A stretch of 38,109 nucleotides of DNA, from the NCBI RefSeq assembly GCF_004212215.1, contig NZ_QVFV01000002.1:171485-209593 (forward strand). The letters run 5' to 3'. Positions 7,701-17,138 of this stretch are shown here, piece by piece. The DNA comes from Leptolyngbya iicbica LK (GTDB taxonomy: Bacteria > Cyanobacteriota > Cyanobacteriia > Phormidesmidales > Phormidesmidaceae). The notes beneath the pieces are model-generated. The model saw only the letters and a list, made by a program, of their open reading frames with translations. It did not search any database and had not been told where the DNA came from. Made by a program: the position numbers and the translations under genes. Within the stretch, counting starts at the first letter, position 1, and each line of letters starts with the position of its first letter.

Positions 7701-8915
7701 ATGGATATCACCGAAATTTGGGAAGACCTCGCTTGGGATCAAGGCGGCCGGATCGTTTACCTTGTCCTGGATGGTCTCGGCGGCATTCCCCATCCCGACC
7801 ACCACCTGACGGAGTTGCAGGCCGCCAATACCCCCAACCTCGACGCCCTCGCCAAAGAATCGAGCTGTGGGTTGCTTGAAATCGTCGGTCCCGGTATCAC
7901 TCCCGGCAGCGGCCCCGGACATCTGACCCTGTTTGGCTATGACCCGCTGAAGTATCGCATCGGTCGCGGGGTGTTGTCGGCTTTGGGCATCGATTTTGAG
8001 CTGCAACCGGGGGATGTCGCCGCTCGGGCTAACTTCGCTAGTTTCAGCGACAAGGGGATGGTCAGCGATCGCCGCGCCGGGCGCATTGGCACCGACCTCA
8101 ACGAACGCTTGGTGCAAAAGATTTGCGATCGCGTCTCCCTCGACTTTGACGGCACCTTCTTCTTTGAAACGGTCAGCGAACATCGCGCCGTCCTTGTCCT
8201 ACGCGGCGATGACCTATCTGGTGCCGTCCAAGACACCGACCCGCAAAGCACCGATCGGCCCCCTAACCTCCCGAAAGCAACGGCGGAAGAAGGTGAAAAA
8301 ACAGCGGTGCTCATTCAGTCTTTTTTGCGCCAGGTGTCCGATGTTTTAGCCGACGAGCATCCGGCCAACGGCGTGTTGCTACGCGGATTCGAGCGCTTCG
8401 AGCCGCTGCCCTCCCTCCAAGAACGCTTTGCGCTGAATGGCGTCTGCATTGCCGACTACCCCATGTATCGGGGCGTGAGTCGCCTGGTCGGGATGGATGT
8501 CATGCCACGTCCCGGAGGCCTGGCCGAACGCTTTGACACCCTCGCCGACATCTACGGCGATGACCATGATTTTTACTTCATTCACGTTAAAAAGACCGAC
8601 AGCCTCGGCGAAGATGCCGATTTCGATCGCAAAGTCGCGAAACTTGAACAAGTCGATCAGCTACTGCCCAAAATCACTGACCTCAATCCAGACGTCCTCG
8701 TCGTCACAGCCGACCACTCCACCCCCGCCACCATAGGCCGCCATAGCTGGCATCCGGTCCCCGTCATGCTCAAGGCCAAACATGCGCGGGTTGATCGAGT
8801 CGATCGCTTTGATGACTACGCCTGCGCTGAGGGGATGCTCGGTCGGCGTCCCGGCACCCATCTCATGGGCCTTGCCCTCGCCAACGCGGGGCGGATGCAA
8901 AAATACGGCGCTTAA
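7701..8915 (+). CDS. apgM: 2,3-bisphosphoglycerate-independent phosphoglycerate mutase, ApgM type
   Basis: The 404-residue protein interconverts 3- and 2-phosphoglycerate in glycolysis/gluconeogenesis, in the cytoplasm. It belongs to the alkaline-phosphatase superfamily. The N-terminal metal site is VLDGLGG (~22-28). The nucleophile region GSGPGHLTLFGYDP (~70-83) is typical of bacterial ApgM. Later metal-binding motifs are HVKKTDSLGEDAD (~294-306) and VTADHSTPA (~335-343). Length and all motifs are those of the archaeal-type family rather than the ~510-residue GpmI. The ATG at 7701 has no obvious Shine-Dalgarno. A terminator follows, so it is probably transcribed alone. Confidence 0.92.
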   Translation: MDITEIWEDLAWDQGGRIVYLVLDGLGGIPHPDHHLTELQAANTPNLDALAKESSCGLLEIVGPGITPGSGPGHLTLFGYDPLKYRIGRGVLSALGIDFELQPGDVAARANFASFSDKGMVSDRRAGRIGTDLNERLVQKICDRVSLDFDGTFFFETVSEHRAVLVLRGDDLSGAVQDTDPQSTDRPPNLPKATAEEGEKTAVLIQSFLRQVSDVLADEHPANGVLLRGFERFEPLPSLQERFALNGVCIADYPMYRGVSRLVGMDVMPRPGGLAERFDTLADIYGDDHDFYFIHVKKTDSLGEDADFDRKVAKLEQVDQLLPKITDLNPDVLVVTADHSTPATIGRHSWHPVPVMLKAKHARVDRVDRFDDYACAEGMLGRRPGTHLMGLALANAGRMQKYGA

Positions 8916-8956
8916 AAGTCTAGCCGAACCCCAGACGGGGGTTGACTCATAAACAA

Positions 8957-8993
8957 AAGCGGCTTGGTTAACCAGCAAAATACCAAGCCGCTT
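8957..8993. terminator. Hairpin terminator between convergent genes
   Basis: AAGCGGCTTGGT (8957-8968) pairs with ACCAAGCCGCTT (8982-8993) around a 13-base loop, with T-rich sequence on the plus side. It lies between the convergent ends of apgM and the Pmp3-like gene and could serve both strands. Confidence 0.7.
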
Positions 8994-9025
8994 ACTTTGT
9001 TTGACGAGACTTATTCCGGTCATTT

Positions 9026-9184
9026 TTAGCGTCTAAGAATAATCCAAACCGCGTGGATAATACCGGGAACGTATCCCAACAGGGTCAGCAAGATATTAAT
9101 CCAAAACTGTAGCGACAGCCCTACCTGTAGAAATACGCCGACAGGTGGCAAAAAGATTGCCAGTATCAATCGAATGATGTCCAT
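9026..9184 (-). CDS. Pmp3/YqaE family small membrane protein
   Basis: The 52-residue protein has two hydrophobic helices (~3-22 and ~28-48). The loop carries the family pattern FLPPVGVFLQVG, and the second helix has LLTLLGYVPGIIHAVWII. This is the UPF0057/Pmp3/YqaE family, membrane micropeptides linked to salt, cold and envelope stress and to membrane potential. The start at 9184 is chosen over an upstream in-frame codon at 9265 because AGAGGTG lies just before it and the family begins with MD-I. It is convergent with apgM. Confidence 0.88.
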   Translation of the reverse strand: MDIIRLILAIFLPPVGVFLQVGLSLQFWINILLTLLGYVPGIIHAVWIILRR

Positions 9185-9434
9185 ACATTCACCTCTTAAA
9201 TTAGCGGAGGAACTCACATAATTAAATTGGAATAGTTGTTTTAAGACATCCCCCCAGAGACTCAATTCTGCCCATGACTAACTATGAGAGATACATCGTA
9301 AGCGGCATCAACTGGGCGATCGCAAATGTTCCTGGCGAGAGATGAAAAAGTTTGAGAAATATCTAAAAATCAAGTTTGTAATTACCCAGCCAGACTGAAT
9401 CTGTCTGGGTATGGCTGTAAGCAAAGGTATTTTT

Positions 9435-9638
9435 ATGACACAGCAAAGTCAACAAACTCAAGATAAGAATAATGCAGTTTTTCCAGATGAGAAGAATACT
9501 CCCATCGTAGAAGAAGCGCGTCGCACCGGACAGGGGGCTCGCAAGTCGGACGCTAAAAGCGGTGCTGAAGCCGAAGCTCCAGGCGATAAGAACACCGATA
9601 CTCCGGGCGATCCGAATCAGGGCACTGAAGCTCGCTAG
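9435..9638 (+). CDS. Small polar disordered protein
   Basis: The 67-residue protein is rich in Gln, Asp, Glu, Lys and Gly and has no hydrophobic core. Phrases such as GARKSDAKSGAEAEAPGD (~36-53) suggest intrinsic disorder. Start 9435 is preferred over 9411 because AAAGG precedes it at normal spacing. The family is not recognised. Like the 63-residue protein at 2901-3092 it may be a stress-related hydrophilic protein; this is inference from composition. A good terminator follows. Confidence 0.6.
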   Translation: MTQQSQQTQDKNNAVFPDEKNTPIVEEARRTGQGARKSDAKSGAEAEAPGDKNTDTPGDPNQGTEAR

Positions 9639-9655
9639 AAAGCCCGTTGATCAGT

Positions 9656-9687
9656 AAGACTGCCGACCCTGGCAGTCTTTATTTTTT
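9656..9687 (+). terminator. Rho-independent terminator
   Basis: AAGACTGCC (9656-9664) pairs with GGCAGTCTT (9671-9679) around a 6-base loop and is followed by a T-rich run to 9687. It terminates the small disordered-protein gene. Confidence 0.85.
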
Positions 9688-9790
9688 AGCCACGCCGAAA
9701 TGATTCAATATTGCGTTAAGCCTGAAAATGTGATGCCGCTTTTGGGGCAGCATTTGCCGATCGCTACGCTAATTTCCTGGGAGCAATCTA

Positions 9791-10807
9791 GTGAAATTTG
9801 GTCAATGGATTACCTTAATCGTTTTACTGATTTGCCTGTATATTTTTTGGCAAATTCGTAATATCACGCTGCTCACATTTGCGGCGGTTATTTTCGGTAT
9901 CGTCCTCAATCGCATGGTGCGATTTCTTCGGCAGTGGACGGCTTCCAGAAAGACTGCGGTCGCTGTGACCGTCGGCATAATGCTGTTAATACTGGGCGTT
10001 TTTGGGGCCATTATCGTGCCGCCATTTAGTCAACAGTTGCGAGAACTGATTGATTTGCTCCCCCAAGCGGCCGACCAACTTCAGCAGTGGTTGCAGGGAT
10101 TAGAGAGCATCGGTCCCTTTTCCCTCGAAAACTTCCAAGCGGTCAACTCTATCTCCAGTCAACTGAGCAATTTTGACTGGGAGATGGTGGCCAACCGCTT
10201 CTTTACGCTGTTTTCGAACACCCTATCTCTGACGCTGAATTTGCTGCTGGTCATCGTCATCACCATCATGATGCTGCTGAATCCGCAGCCCTATCGGCGA
10301 CTGTTTATTAAAGTCTTTCCGTCTTCGATTCGCCGACAGGTGGATCACGTCTTGGATGAGTGCGAAGAAGCGATCGCGGGATGGTTCATCGGCATTCTGT
10401 TCAACATGGGGGTGATTGCACTGCTGAGCACCGTCGGCCTGTGGATCTTAGGCGTGCCGCTGGCTCTGGCGAACGGTCTGCTGGCGGGCTTGCTGGCGTT
10501 TATTCCCAATATGGGTCCGGTGCTGAGTGTGATTCCCCCGGTGGCGATCGCGGTGCTGGATGCACCTTGGAAAGCGATCGCGGTAGTGGTGCTTTACATC
10601 ATCATTCAGCAGCTCGAAAGTAATTTGCTAACTCCCCTCGTGATGAAAAAGCAAGTCTCGCTGCTGCCTGCTGTCACGCTGTTATCGCAAGTAATTTTTG
10701 CCATCTTTTTCGGCTTTTTAGGACTCCTACTCGCCCTGCCACTAACCCTCACCATTCAACAATGGCTCAATGAATTTTGGGTCCGCAGCTTTGCCGATGA
10801 GCATTAA
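9791..10807 (+). CDS. AI-2E family membrane permease
   Basis: The 338-residue protein has about eight hydrophobic segments. The family layout is an N-terminal pair (~5-35), a helix at ~55-75, a soluble stretch (~80-140), and a C-terminal bundle (~200-330). That bundle carries the conserved GLLAGLLAFIPNMGPVLS (~230-247) and LESNLLTPLVMKKQVSLLP (~276-294) motifs. The family (formerly PerM/UPF0118) includes TqsA-like exporters and Na+/H+ antiporters, so the substrate cannot be inferred. The GTG start has GGGAG about 8 bases upstream. No LuxS or autoinducer gene is nearby, so a quorum-sensing role is not supported by context. Confidence 0.88.
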   Translation: MKFGQWITLIVLLICLYIFWQIRNITLLTFAAVIFGIVLNRMVRFLRQWTASRKTAVAVTVGIMLLILGVFGAIIVPPFSQQLRELIDLLPQAADQLQQWLQGLESIGPFSLENFQAVNSISSQLSNFDWEMVANRFFTLFSNTLSLTLNLLLVIVITIMMLLNPQPYRRLFIKVFPSSIRRQVDHVLDECEEAIAGWFIGILFNMGVIALLSTVGLWILGVPLALANGLLAGLLAFIPNMGPVLSVIPPVAIAVLDAPWKAIAVVVLYIIIQQLESNLLTPLVMKKQVSLLPAVTLLSQVIFAIFFGFLGLLLALPLTLTIQQWLNEFWVRSFADEH

Positions 10808-10889
10808 TTTACCGATGAGCATTAACTGCTGATCAAGCAAGGCATATCTTATTCGTGCACAACAAGCATTGGTTAAAAAGGAGACTATT

Positions 10890-11780
10890 ATGCGACTTTT
10901 ATTCGGTTTATTCGGAATCGCGATTCTCAGTCATTTAACGGGCTTTGCAGCGGCCCAGGCTCAAGAATCGCCTGCTGCCGACCCACTCGAAACCGCTCAG
11001 GCCGAAGTCCTCACTTACGATGACTACATGAGTTTGGGCTACAACGCTCAGCAGGAGGGCCGCTATGGCGAAGCCGCCCAATTTTTTCGCTATGCCCTGT
11101 ATCTCAATCCCGACGATCGCTCTGCCGTGGTGGCGTATTGGAATGCTCGCGATGCGTTGCAGAATGGCGCCGATACGTCTCAAGCTTTTGATGAATTGAT
11201 GAATCGGGGCTACGACGCGACGGAAGCGGGCAACTATCAAACGGCGCTGGAAAACTTTCGGCAGGCGGAGGCGTTGCGACCGGGTAACTATTACGCCAGT
11301 CAGGCGATTCGGAATGTGCGCACTTATCTCAACTCGGAAGCGGCCGTGGGGAATGCGGCTGAGTCGATGGTTGTGCCTGCGCCGGAGGCTCAACCCCCGG
11401 CAGTCGCCACGCAGTCTTATCAAGGGGAAGCGCCCTACGATCGCTACATGCGGCTCGGCTATGCGGCGTTGCAAGAGCAAGACTTCACCACTGCCGCAGA
11501 GTATTTTCGCAGCGCCCTGTACGAACGCCCCAACGATCGCTGGGCGACCATTGCCTACTGGAACGCCATTGACGGCACTAACGATGGGGAGGCCGGTTTG
11601 GGCAGCCCAGCAGAGGAGCCTTCGCGCTACGATCGCTGGATGCGGTTGGGATATGACGCCACTCAGCGGGAGGACTATACCGCCGCGATTGACTTTTTTC
11701 AGCGAGCCTTAGACCTGCGTCCGGAAGATTATTACGCCGTTGAAGCCCTCGAAAATGTCCGGACTTATCTCAGCGACTAA
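10890..11780 (+). CDS. Exported TPR protein
   Basis: The 296-residue protein begins with a signal peptide (MRLLFGLFGIAILSHLTGFA, then AAQAQ). It holds four TPR-like units in two pairs. Each unit opens with YDxxMxLGY or a close variant (~40, ~96, ~185, ~248) and then a Y/F-FRxALxLxP-type helix. The spacing within each pair is similar, implying internal duplication. It is probably periplasmic, offering a protein-binding surface. The start at 10890 follows AAAAAGGAG at good spacing; the in-frame TTG at 10869 is less likely. Only 6 bases separate it from the DUF1206 gene downstream, so the two are probably cotranscribed. Confidence 0.8.
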   Translation: MRLLFGLFGIAILSHLTGFAAAQAQESPAADPLETAQAEVLTYDDYMSLGYNAQQEGRYGEAAQFFRYALYLNPDDRSAVVAYWNARDALQNGADTSQAFDELMNRGYDATEAGNYQTALENFRQAEALRPGNYYASQAIRNVRTYLNSEAAVGNAAESMVVPAPEAQPPAVATQSYQGEAPYDRYMRLGYAALQEQDFTTAAEYFRSALYERPNDRWATIAYWNAIDGTNDGEAGLGSPAEEPSRYDRWMRLGYDATQREDYTAAIDFFQRALDLRPEDYYAVEALENVRTYLSD

Positions 11781-11786
11781 TTCCTG

Positions 11787-12698
11787 ATGGCTAAACTCCG
11801 AGCAAATTGGAGACGGGTTGGTCGGCGCTGGGTCCGTTGGGGACAGCGGACGCTCAATCGCCTGTCGCAGCGACCCTGGGCCCGTCGGTGGATGCGCTGG
11901 GGTCATGGGGCCAAGGGCCTACTGTACGGTTTGATTGGGTTCCTAGCCCTGCGAAGTGTGGTCTATGATGGCGAGTCTGCGGGTGGGAGCAAAGCCGTCC
12001 TCTTAGCCCTCGGCGATCGCGCGATCGGCAGTCTGATTCTGATCTTTTTAGCGATCGGCCTGTCAGGCTATGCCTTCTGGCGGTTGGTGCAAATGCTGGT
12101 GGACCCGGAGAATTTTCACCAGTCGTTAGCGTTTCATCACGTGATGCAGCGCTGTGGATACGGCTTTAGCGGTCTCACGTATTTGGGAATTGGCTACACT
12201 GCGGGGCGGCTCGCGATCGGATTGACGGTGGACTTTGAAGACACTGTCGAAGAAATCGCCGAAGCCTTATTTGAAGTGCCGATTGGGCCTTGGGCATTGC
12301 TCCTGAGTGGCCTGGCGGTCATTTGTGTGGGCCTGGCTTATGCCTACGGGGCGCTTTCCGGGGGCTTTATTAACGAGTTTCAGCCGCGGCTGTATGCCAC
12401 CGTGAAGCGCACCACCGTGGTGATGGGGAAAATTGGCTTCACCGCCCGCGGCATCAGTTTTATGTTGATTGGTGCTTATTTAATGAAGTCGGCTTATTTC
12501 ACGAATGATGAAACCGCTGGCGGGTTGGGCCAAGTGCTGGATCGATTGGATGACCAACGGTTTGGGAAAGTGTGGCTCAGCGCGATCGCGATCGGGTTCT
12601 TTGCCTACGCCACTTATATGGTGTTGTCGGCGATTTACCGACGCTTTCCCGTCCCCGAGTCGACAGCGCCTCCGGTTTCTGCCCAGCGATCGCAGTAG
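11787..12698 (+). CDS. DUF1206 family membrane protein (second paralogue)
   Basis: The 303-residue protein has a very basic N-terminus (~1-38, many Arg and Trp) followed by three two-helix DUF1206 units. Each starts with a version of GxxAKGLLYGLIGF (~43-57, ~122-140, ~213-232). It is clearly a paralogue of the gene at 415-1248 but is divergent, with a longer and more positively charged N-terminal tail. It starts 6 bases after the exported TPR gene, which suggests one transcript. Molecular function is unknown; the location is membrane. Confidence 0.85.
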   Translation: MAKLRANWRRVGRRWVRWGQRTLNRLSQRPWARRWMRWGHGAKGLLYGLIGFLALRSVVYDGESAGGSKAVLLALGDRAIGSLILIFLAIGLSGYAFWRLVQMLVDPENFHQSLAFHHVMQRCGYGFSGLTYLGIGYTAGRLAIGLTVDFEDTVEEIAEALFEVPIGPWALLLSGLAVICVGLAYAYGALSGGFINEFQPRLYATVKRTTVVMGKIGFTARGISFMLIGAYLMKSAYFTNDETAGGLGQVLDRLDDQRFGKVWLSAIAIGFFAYATYMVLSAIYRRFPVPESTAPPVSAQRSQ

Positions 12699-12773
12699 CC
12701 GAAACCAGGGGACTGGGGTCATGCAATCATCATGCGGCGATCAGCTCGTATCAAATCCGCTTACCAAGGAGTC

Positions 12774-12806
12774 AGGGGACGCACCCCTCGAAGGGGTGCG
12801 TCCCCT
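12774..12806. repeat. Hyperpalindromic repeat, copy A
   Basis: 15-base arms (12774-12788 and 12792-12806) are perfectly complementary around the loop CGA. The 31-base core (12775-12805) begins GGGGACG and ends CGTCCCC, the same ends and length as the core at 35821-35851. It is not followed by a T-run, so a dispersed REP-like repeat is more likely than a terminator. Confidence 0.75.
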
Positions 12807-12947
12807 GGGGCGATCGCGGTTCTCTGTTCATGGATAGTTGGAGAAGAAATCATGGGCGATTCGCACAGAACACCCGATTGTCAAGTCGCGTCATCAGTAC
12901 AATGAGTTAACTTAAGTGCTGCCGATTTTCACACTTTCTATCCTCCC

Positions 12948-13547
12948 TTGGCCGACGCTCTCCCTCCTGCTGCTGCGACTCCGCGATCGCCCCAACCCAG
13001 CTCAACGCTGATCTGGGTTAGCGGTGCCCTCTTTATCCCAGCGATTCTCGGCTTGGGTTGGCAAGTGTTGGCTCAATCGGCGCTCAGTCATCGTCTACTG
13101 GCGTTGGGCTTGTTGCTCACAGGCATTGAACAGGGGCGCATGGCGATGGTCGATCTGCGCCAAGTCGCCGCCGTTGGGCAACAAGTTAGCGATCATCGAT
13201 TGATGCGGTTCTACTCCGTATTGCGGCTGGCGATCGCCGGTCAACTCGTCGGCTTCTACCTGGCGGCCTGGGGCTGGCTCGGTTATGGCGCTGGCGTCAT
13301 CATGATGAGCATTATTGGCTTCAACCTCGCCGCCGGACTGCAGCTCCAACCAGCGGCTGAGCCGCCCCTACGTTCAGTGACCTGGCGAGAGCGATCGGGG
13401 GTGCTCTTGGCGGACGGCTTGGCCCTCGCTTTAGTCGGGTTGTGGCTCACAGACGTGGGTCGAGTTTGGATTGGGGCCGGTCTACTGACGATTGCCCTGA
13501 GCTATGTCGCGGTGAAGTTGGTGCAAGGGGTGCGCTCTGCTCGCTGA
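12948..13547 (+). CDS. Membrane protein of unknown function
   Basis: The 199-residue protein has a Pro/Ala-rich N-terminus and about five hydrophobic segments (~22-42, ~48-62, ~90-112, ~115-132, ~150-190). The family is not recognised. The only supported start is a TTG at 12948 without a convincing Shine-Dalgarno, so the true start may be further in. It ends about 117 bases before mutS on the same strand. Nothing visible links it to mismatch repair. Confidence 0.6.
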   Translation: MADALPPAAATPRSPQPSSTLIWVSGALFIPAILGLGWQVLAQSALSHRLLALGLLLTGIEQGRMAMVDLRQVAAVGQQVSDHRLMRFYSVLRLAIAGQLVGFYLAAWGWLGYGAGVIMMSIIGFNLAAGLQLQPAAEPPLRSVTWRERSGVLLADGLALALVGLWLTDVGRVWIGAGLLTIALSYVAVKLVQGVRSAR

Positions 13548-13664
13548 CGTCAGTTCAGGAGCCGGATCCGCCAACCACCGTCCTACCGCCCCCAAAATTC
13601 CCTGTCAGCATAGGAAGGTGAGTCCTACAATCGTTAGGAACATTTGTGCATCCGAGTGAGGGTT

Positions 13665-16511
13665 ATGGCCGCGCCTGCTGACAACGAAGCCAACCACGGC
13701 ATCCCGGAACGTCTGGCGAAACACACCGTTCGCTATGCCAACTGCAAAGACGTGAACGCCGATGACCTGACGCCGATGATGCGGCACTACGTGCAGGTGA
13801 AGCAGGAATATCCCCACGCCCTGTTGCTGTATCGGGTGGGCGACTTTTTCGAGACCTTCTTTGAAGACGGCATCACGATCGCCCGCGAGCTCGAACTGGT
13901 ACTGACCAGCAAAGAGTGCGGCAAGGTGGTCGGTCGGGTGCCGATGGCGGGCATTCCCCACCATGCGCTGGATCGCTACTGCATTCAACTGGTGGAAAAG
14001 GGGTACGCGATCGCCATCTGCGATCAGGTGGAAGACCCCGCCCAGGCCCAGGGCTTGGTGAAGCGCGAAGTCACCCGCGTCATCACCCCCGGCACCGTGA
14101 TCGAAGAGGGCATGCTCAGCGCCCGTCGCAACAACTTCCTCGCCGCCGTGGTGATCTCCGGGCAGCACTGGGGCCTCGCCTACGCCGACGTGTCCACCGG
14201 GGAATTTTTCACCACCCAGCACAACGACCTGGAGCAAGTGGGGCAGGAACTGATGCGCCTCCAGCCTTCCGAGACGCTGTTCCCCACCGATGCCCCCGAC
14301 CTGCGCGCCATGCTGCGTCCCGGTGAAGCCTCCGACCAACTGCCAGACTGCCTGCCCCGCCAGTTTTGCTACACGCTGCGATCGCAGGGCTCCTTTTCCC
14401 ACACCGAAGCCCGCCAGCGATTGTTACAGACCTTCCGATTGCGATCGCTGGAAGGTATCGGCTGCGACCACCTGCCCCTCGCCGTCCGCGCCGCTGGTGG
14501 TCTGCTGGAGTACCTGGAAGACACCCAGAAGGACACCCAGGTACCGCTGCAACTGCTCAGCACCTACGTCCTCAGCGACTTCCTGGTGCTCGACCACCAG
14601 ACCCGCCGCAATCTGGAAATCACTCAGACCTCCCGCGACGGCACCTACAACGGCTCCCTGCTGTGGGCGCTCGATCGCAGCGTGACGGCCATGGGCGGAC
14701 GGGCGTTGCGCCGCTGGCTGCTGCAACCGCTGCTGTCGGTTGAGAAGATTCGTGATCGCCAAGCCACCATCCAAGAACTGGTCGATGACGGCTCCCTCCG
14801 CACCTCGCTCCAGCAGCAGCTCAAGCAAATCTACGACCTGGAGCGCCTCGCCGGACGCGCGGGTTCCGGCACCGCCAACGGACGCGACCTGGTTGCCCTC
14901 GCGGATTCCTTTGCCCGCTTGCCCATCCTCGCCGCCCTCGTCGAAGCCGTCGAGTCCCCCTACCTGAAGGCCCTCCAGCACGTCCCCCCCGAGTTGGAGA
15001 AACTGGGGGACACCCTGCGATCGCACCTCGTCGAGTCCCCGCCCCTCTACCTCACCGAAGGCAACCTGATTCGTCCCGGTGTCAACGCCGACCTCGATCA
15101 CCTCCGCGACCAGGTCAAAGGCGACCAGGACTGGATCGCCAAACTCGAACCTGCCGAACGGGAACGCACGGGCATCTCCACCCTCAAAGTCGGCTTCAAC
15201 AAGGCGTTCGGCTACTACATCAGTATCTCCCGCAACAAATCCGACCAGGCCCCCGACGATTACATCCGCAAGCAAACCCTCACCAACGAAGAACGCTACA
15301 TCACCCCCGAACTCAAAGAACGGGAAGCCCGCGTCTTCAACACCCAGGACGAAATTCACAAGCTGGAGTACGAAATTTTTCAGCAACTCCGCGAACTGGT
15401 CGGCCAACACGCCGACCTGATCCGCCAAGTCGCCCAAGGGGTCGCCGCCGCCGACGTCCTCGCCGGACTCGCCGAAGTCGCTATCTACCAGGGCTACTGC
15501 CGCCCCGAAATGGTCGAGAGCCGCGAAATCGAGATCGCCGATGGCCGCCACCCCGTGGTTGAGCAATTGCTCCCCGCTGGCTTCTTCGTCCCCAATTCCA
15601 CCGAGCTAGGCGGGGAGGAGAATTCAAAATTCAAAATACCCTCCGGGAAGGGCACAGCCCTACAAAATTCAGAAAATGGGAGCCAGGAGCCAGAATCCAG
15701 TAGTCAGAATGGCAACAGCGAAGCCGAATCCAAAATCCAAAATCCAAAATCCAAAACCGCCCCCCTACCCAGCCACCCAGCCACCCTCACACCCAGCCAC
15801 CCTCACACCCTCTACCCCGACCTCATCATCCTCACCGGACCCAACGCCAGCGGCAAAAGCTGCTACCTCCGGCAAGTCGGCCTGATTCAGCTCATGGCGC
15901 AGGTGGGTAGCTTTGTTCCGGCGAGTGGGGCGCGGTTGGGCATTTGCGATCGCATCTTCACCCGCGTGGGTGCCGTCGATGACCTGGCGACCGGACAGTC
16001 CACCTTTATGGTCGAAATGAACGAAACGGCGAACATTTTGAACCACGCCAGCGATCGCTCCCTGGTGCTCCTGGACGAAATCGGGCGCGGCACCGCCACC
16101 TTTGACGGTCTTTCCATTGCTTGGTCGGTAGCGGAATACCTCGCCAGCGAAGTCCGAGCACGCACCATCTTTGCCACTCATTATCACGAGCTGAACGAGT
16201 TGGCAGGCATTTTGGACAACGTCGCCAATTATCAGGTGACGGTCAAGGAAATGCCCGATCAGATCGTGTTCCTTCATCAGGTGCGACCGGGGGGAGCCGA
16301 TCGCTCCTACGGCATCGAAGCGGGACGATTGGCCGGACTGCCCCCCACCGTCATCCAGCGGGCGCGGGAAGTCATGACCCAAATCGAAAAGCACAGCAAA
16401 ATTGCCGTCGGCCTGCGCCAAGGGGCGGAGTTCAACGGTAACGGTCGTCGTCGCAAACGCCGCAGCGTCCAAGAAGATCCCGCTGAGCAGCTCGACATTT
16501 TTAGTTCTTAA
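13665..16511 (+). CDS. mutS: DNA mismatch repair protein MutS
   Basis: MutS binds mismatched DNA and starts repair with ATP hydrolysis. Visible parts: the mismatch-binding domain with the Phe-x-Glu loop region ([20 protein letters not shown] at ~39-58, then DFFETF), the connector and core/lever domains, and the ATPase domain. Walker A is [11 protein letters not shown] at ~725-735, the Walker B region is [17 protein letters not shown], and the following signature is FATHYHEL. The protein is 948 residues, longer than usual (~850-910), because residues ~650-715 are a low-complexity insert coded by short tandem repeats just before Walker A. The ATG at 13665 is preferred over a TTG at 13644. The reading frame stays open through the insert, so the gene is probably functional. 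Confidence 0.95.
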   Translation: MAAPADNEANHGIPERLAKHTVRYANCKDVNADDLTPMMRHYVQVKQEYPHALLLYRVGDFFETFFEDGITIARELELVLTSKECGKVVGRVPMAGIPHHALDRYCIQLVEKGYAIAICDQVEDPAQAQGLVKREVTRVITPGTVIEEGMLSARRNNFLAAVVISGQHWGLAYADVSTGEFFTTQHNDLEQVGQELMRLQPSETLFPTDAPDLRAMLRPGEASDQLPDCLPRQFCYTLRSQGSFSHTEARQRLLQTFRLRSLEGIGCDHLPLAVRAAGGLLEYLEDTQKDTQVPLQLLSTYVLSDFLVLDHQTRRNLEITQTSRDGTYNGSLLWALDRSVTAMGGRALRRWLLQPLLSVEKIRDRQATIQELVDDGSLRTSLQQQLKQIYDLERLAGRAGSGTANGRDLVALADSFARLPILAALVEAVESPYLKALQHVPPELEKLGDTLRSHLVESPPLYLTEGNLIRPGVNADLDHLRDQVKGDQDWIAKLEPAERERTGISTLKVGFNKAFGYYISISRNKSDQAPDDYIRKQTLTNEERYITPELKEREARVFNTQDEIHKLEYEIFQQLRELVGQHADLIRQVAQGVAAADVLAGLAEVAIYQGYCRPEMVESREIEIADGRHPVVEQLLPAGFFVPNSTELGGEENSKFKIPSGKGTALQNSENGSQEPESSSQNGNSEAESKIQNPKSKTAPLPSHPATLTPSHPHTLYPDLIILTGPNASGKSCYLRQVGLIQLMAQVGSFVPASGARLGICDRIFTRVGAVDDLATGQSTFMVEMNETANILNHASDRSLVLLDEIGRGTATFDGLSIAWSVAEYLASEVRARTIFATHYHELNELAGILDNVANYQVTVKEMPDQIVFLHQVRPGGADRSYGIEAGRLAGLPPTVIQRAREVMTQIEKHSKIAVGLRQGAEFNGNGRRRKRRSVQEDPAEQLDIFSS
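15612..15810. repeat. In-frame intergenic-type repeat block inside mutS
   Basis: About 200 bases of low-complexity DNA lie within mutS. The block holds two ATTCAAA-like units near 15631-15646 and a GC hairpin-like patch near 15650-15672. It also holds four perfect heptamers TCCAAAA at 15729-15756, and two 16-bp units CCAGCCACCCTCACAC at 15777-15792 and 15793-15808. Such heptamer arrays normally sit between cyanobacterial genes. Here they are translated into a Ser/Asn/Gln/Pro-rich linker. Confidence 0.8.
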
Positions 16512-16622
16512 ACTGGGGGGTGCCGCTTTGTGTCAGGGTGTGAAATCTCTGGTGGATTCAGCGATAGCGCCCAATTTGGCAATGTAGTATTGATGAGTTT
16601 GAAGCGCAGCAGACGAGTGGCG

Positions 16623-17021
16623 ATGACTGACCCTAAGGCGATTTCTGAAATTCTTTCCCGAGACGATTTGGTGACGGCTTACCAAGCGGGACAGCGGACC
16701 TTTTCGGGAGTGTCGCTGGCGGAAACCGACATCAGTGGCATTGACCTGAAGGGCGCTGACTTAAGCTACGCCGAACTCAACGGCGCCAACCTGGCCCAGG
16801 CCAATTTGCGCGGCTGTGACTTGAGCTATGCGTCTTTGCGCGAAGCCGATCTCACCGAAGCCGATTTGCGGGGCGCGATGCTGATTGGCACCGACTTGCG
16901 CCAGGCCACAGTGACCGAGGCGAACTTTCACGATGCCGATTATGACCCGACGGAGACCCACTTCCCCGCTGGGTTTGATCCGGTTCAGGCCGAAATGAAA
17001 AGCGATCGCGCCGACTCCTAA
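16623..17021 (+). CDS. Pentapeptide-repeat protein
   Basis: The 132-residue protein has an N-terminal helical part (~1-35) followed by pentapeptide repeats A(D/N)LxX at ~38-108 (for example GADLSYAELNGANLAQANLR). These form a right-handed quadrilateral beta-helix. Such repeats are common in cyanobacteria and their roles are mostly unknown; DNA mimicry is known only for a few. The start is uncertain: ATG 16623 is chosen because MTDPKA begins the foldable part, but ATG 16593 or GTG 16530 in the same frame are possible. It follows mutS by about 110 bases. Confidence 0.8.
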   Translation: MTDPKAISEILSRDDLVTAYQAGQRTFSGVSLAETDISGIDLKGADLSYAELNGANLAQANLRGCDLSYASLREADLTEADLRGAMLIGTDLRQATVTEANFHDADYDPTETHFPAGFDPVQAEMKSDRADS

Positions 17022-17138
17022 AAGCGTCACATCAGAGATCGCGCCGCATTGTCTTTCTCCTACATGTAACCGTCAGTTCGGGAGAGGAAGTCCCTGACTT
17101 TGGGACTCCCCTTCCGAGGCTGCAATATTTAAGCCGTC

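Noticed and set aside
9791..10807. Quorum-sensing autoinducer-2 exporter
   Set aside because: The family name is historical; there is no luxS or lsr gene nearby, so only family membership is claimed.
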